NCBI RefSeq assembly: GCF_000203935.1
Contig: NC_008577.1
Location: 4,030,001 to 4,094,000, forward strand
Source of the DNA: Shewanella sp. ANA-3
Lineage (GTDB): Bacteria; Pseudomonadota; Gammaproteobacteria; Enterobacterales; Shewanellaceae
DNA: 64,000 nucleotides
Direction: 5' to 3'
A program made the translations under genes and the position numbers. The stretch's first letter is position 1; every line of letters begins with the position of its first letter. The notes beneath the pieces are model-generated. The model was not told where the DNA came from. It made no database searches and saw only the letters and a list, made by a program, of their open reading frames with translations. Shown piece by piece: positions 62,601-64,000 of the stretch.

Positions 62601-64000
62601 ACTGATACACAGTACAAGGGATAGATTCGGTAATATTGGTGAGTTGCAGGCGCGACGCCTCAAGCTCAACCATGGCCAGTTTGCTCTCGGTGATATCGTC
62701 AATACTGCCGTCAAACCACAGTGGGAATCCTTCTTCGGTATAACTCGCCTTGCCCTTTTCATGCACCCAGCGAATGCTGCCGTCACGGTGGCGAATACGG
62801 TATTCCACCTCAAAGGTTTCCTGCTGCGCCAGCGCCCTATCGATATGTTGATGGCATAGCTCACGATCTTCTTCCAAGATCAGCGAGGCAAAGGTGCGTT
62901 GACGGTTTTCAATAAACTGGCTCGCCGCAAACCCCGTAATATCGGCAATGTTGTCACTGACATATTCCATCACCCAGACATCGCCGATGCGCGTACGATA
63001 GACGGCGCCAGGAATATTGGTCACTAGGCCGCGGAACCTTAGTTCACTGTCACGGATTTTTTGCTCTACGGCTAATTTCTGGGTCATATCCCGAATCGAT
63101 GCCGCCACTTGTCTGCGACCTTCATGATCGGCAGGTAAAATACTCAAGGCGATTTCGGCGACAAACTCCCCGCCATCGGCTTTAAGCGCCCGCACATGGC
63201 GCGCATTGGCCATGGGGCGATCGCGGCCTTCACGCAAAAATTGCAGGCGGTCGCGGGCATGGTTGCTGCGCATGGCTTCAGGCAAGAGTGACTCCACCTG
63301 TAGCCCTAACATGCTGTTGGCATCGTAACCAAAGAGAATTTGGCAGCGGGTATTAGTGAATACAATTGAGCCCATCTGCTCGACGATCAGCATCGCCTCT
63401 GGCGCCGCTTCGAGTACGGCATTAGACCAAGTGGCAGCGGAGAACTGTTCGGTCACATCGGTGAATAACATCTCCACCGACATCAGCTCGCCCGTATCCG
63501 AAACCAAGGGCAGCATAAAGAGGTCGAGCATACGTGGGTGGCCACTCGCGTCGAGCAGCTCGACTTGATGGGAAGGAACGTTCTCCCCCTTCAGGGCTAA
63601 ATCCGTGTATTCCCAGTTTTTTTCATTTAATGGATTGGCGGTAAACAGTCTTTGATACTTACGTTTGAGTAGCTCAGGTGACATGCCCAAGACCTTAGTG
63701 ACGCCCTCACTCACCTGCGCCAGCTGCCCTGAAGGGTCGAGCGAGCAATAGAAGGACTTATCACTCATGCCATCGATCAGCCGCGCGAAACGGTTACCGC
63801 GGGAGTCTAAAATCGCCTGTTCACGCTCGCCGAGGAGTTCCGCCATCTGGTTAAAGGTGCTGCTTAAGGTGACTATCTCACTCACCGCACCTTTGGGGAT
63901 CGCTAATTGCTGGGCTTTACCCTGACCGAAGGCCAAAATGCCCGACTCCAGCGCCTCAAGCGGCCGAGTCAAACGTTTAGCGGCGATGTAGCAAGTGAGT
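59662..64000 (-). CDS. hybrid sensor histidine kinase, N-terminus beyond the window
   Basis: The frame is open to the window end; only the C-terminal about 1445 residues are visible. Order from the visible N-terminus: HAMP (AAKRLTRPLEALESGILAFG); at least five PAS/PAC modules about residues 70-690, several with GxIRWVHE- or IRWMEAGAS-type PAC ends; HisKA with SHEIRTPMNAIIGMSQL (His about 716); HATPase with LINLMNNAIKFTERG and GTGLGLAI; receiver 1 (ILVADDNATARDIM, Asp in LIDWKMPN); receiver 2 (ILLVEDNEMNLEVA, Asp in LMDCQMPVMDG); and HPt (MAHTLKGLAGNL). A full internal phosphorelay is present. The partner is probably the HD-GYP regulator downstream. Confidence 0.93.
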   Translation of the reverse strand, partial: LTCYIAAKRLTRPLEALESGILAFGQGKAQQLAIPKGAVSEIVTLSSTFNQMAELLGEREQAILDSRGNRFARLIDGMSDKSFYCSLDPSGQLAQVSEGVTKVLGMSPELLKRKYQRLFTANPLNEKNWEYTDLALKGENVPSHQVELLDASGHPRMLDLFMLPLVSDTGELMSVEMLFTDVTEQFSAATWSNAVLEAAPEAMLIVEQMGSIVFTNTRCQILFGYDANSMLGLQVESLLPEAMRSNHARDRLQFLREGRDRPMANARHVRALKADGGEFVAEIALSILPADHEGRRQVAASIRDMTQKLAVEQKIRDSELRFRGLVTNIPGAVYRTRIGDVWVMEYVSDNIADITGFAASQFIENRQRTFASLILEEDRELCHQHIDRALAQQETFEVEYRIRHRDGSIRWVHEKGKASYTEEGFPLWFDGSIDDITESKLAMVELEASRLQLTNITESIPCTVYQLRWVSPADHTFTFLSGAAFHMLGLHREDLLKDFNIIAERIFDEERPEVVRALAGKSEDKLQWVREFRYRHPNGSIRWMEAGASGHYNDDGAIIWNGYVMDITERKAIEEELAVSEAHFKALFDGSTIGIVNVDAKGVILDCNDQYCEDMGQTRESLCGVPIFDVLSLQDKETAKAQFRELAEGKVDHYRGERSFIRPNGEPLWMTVNVSALFDSQKQFESAVVSMVDMTELKLLSDELLVAKEEADAASKAKGDFLANMSHEIRTPMNAIIGMSQLCLQTALDKKQKNYVEKIERASKSLLSIINDILDFSKIEAGKLDIESVPFQLDTMLEDLSDMFSEKAAHKQLELLFAVAPNVPRHLFGDSLRLGQVLINLMNNAIKFTERGEVLLSLNLVEQQNDDVVLRFSVRDSGIGLTADQQAKLFKSFSQADTSTTRKYGGTGLGLAICKQLVELMGGTIGVESQFGHGSTFYFTVKLQISSGQKLTVAQELEGMPILVADDNATARDIMRTTLESMGFRVDTVRSGEEAVTRCIQQEYAVALIDWKMPNLDGIETAKQIKQQAKKAPRILMVSAHANQDFLSQIEELGLAGYISKPISASRLLDGIINSLGRAGVLPVRRQSESIDPKLLLPLKGKRILLVEDNEMNLEVATEFLEQVGIILSIATNGQIALDKLEQQSFDLVLMDCQMPVMDGYQATQALRKRPELTELPVVAMTANAMAGDKEMCLRAGMNDHIAKPIEVNLLYQTLLKYLGGSASLVDNTEPSQLVDIPVKPINLDSESVVKWPEHPELDIDRGLQLVQNSTRLYQRSFDRFVTSQRNVVDLINKALANDKRDDAVRMAHTLKGLAGNLSSSKLVELARQLELHLSEKSEYQTELDQIQALVASICDAIERVKPQFEESTTSTSEQLSPEALVTALKQLRQSLEDADSDAVAQIDALKPQVSSKLWLQLSPALTMINQYQFDEAVDLIDEVLAELT

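Overview
The window looks like chromosome from a Shewanella close to S. oneidensis. The protein families and gene order support this: an Nqr-1 cluster, a Tas-type reductase, yheS/yheT/yheU/prkB, the pepB, sfsA, dksA-gluQ, pcnB-folK-panB-panC run, a curlin locus with a CsgD-like regulator, serA and ygfZ. Base composition is moderate. Genes are densely packed on both strands and many converge on shared hairpin terminators. No rRNA or tRNA gene, prophage, IS transposase or CRISPR array was recognised.

Region 1 (1-12370) is mostly transport and metabolism: a GAF/degenerate-GGDEF protein, a META-domain lipoprotein, a DAACS symporter and an SdaC-type serine transporter (both with CRP-like sites upstream), a lipoprotein acylase of the penicillin/AHL acylase family, YjjX, a MarR-GNAT fusion, a beta-lactamase-fold serine hydrolase and a small lipoprotein. 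Region 2 (12371-13963) is accessory: degenerate direct repeats, one copy of a dispersed repeat, an orphan ORF and an ankyrin gene split by an amber codon. Region 3 (13980-19852) is the complete nqrABCDEF operon for the Na+-pumping NADH:quinone reductase. Region 4 (20318-28276) holds Tas, a VOC protein, a CbrC-type protein, a His/Cys-rich small protein next to a ZnuD-like TonB receptor, DbpA and a pirin.

Region 5 (28277-31777) is the most unusual part. It is an integron-type cassette array without an integrase. Five small genes, all on the minus strand, are each followed by an attC-like site. The R'' and R' cores of successive cassettes match almost base for base. The array is bracketed by two copies of a MITE-like repeat with AGTGACC ends. 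One cassette encodes a YafK-like L,D-transpeptidase and one a lipoprotein; three are unknown.

Region 6 (31778-49302) is a housekeeping backbone: YheV, YheS, YheT/YheU/PrkB (interrupted by an opposite-strand GFA / GMC oxidoreductase / Tat-subunit group), PepB, SfsA, DksA, GluQRS, PcnB, FolK, PanB and PanC. pcnB appears to start at ATT, as in E. coli. Region 7 (49364-64000) covers the surface and signalling: a secreted subtilase with P-domain and PKD modules, a CsgB-like nucleator, a 502-residue repetitive curlin, a CsgD-like regulator, YjdF, SerA, YgfZ, an HD-GYP response regulator and a giant hybrid sensor kinase cut by the window end.
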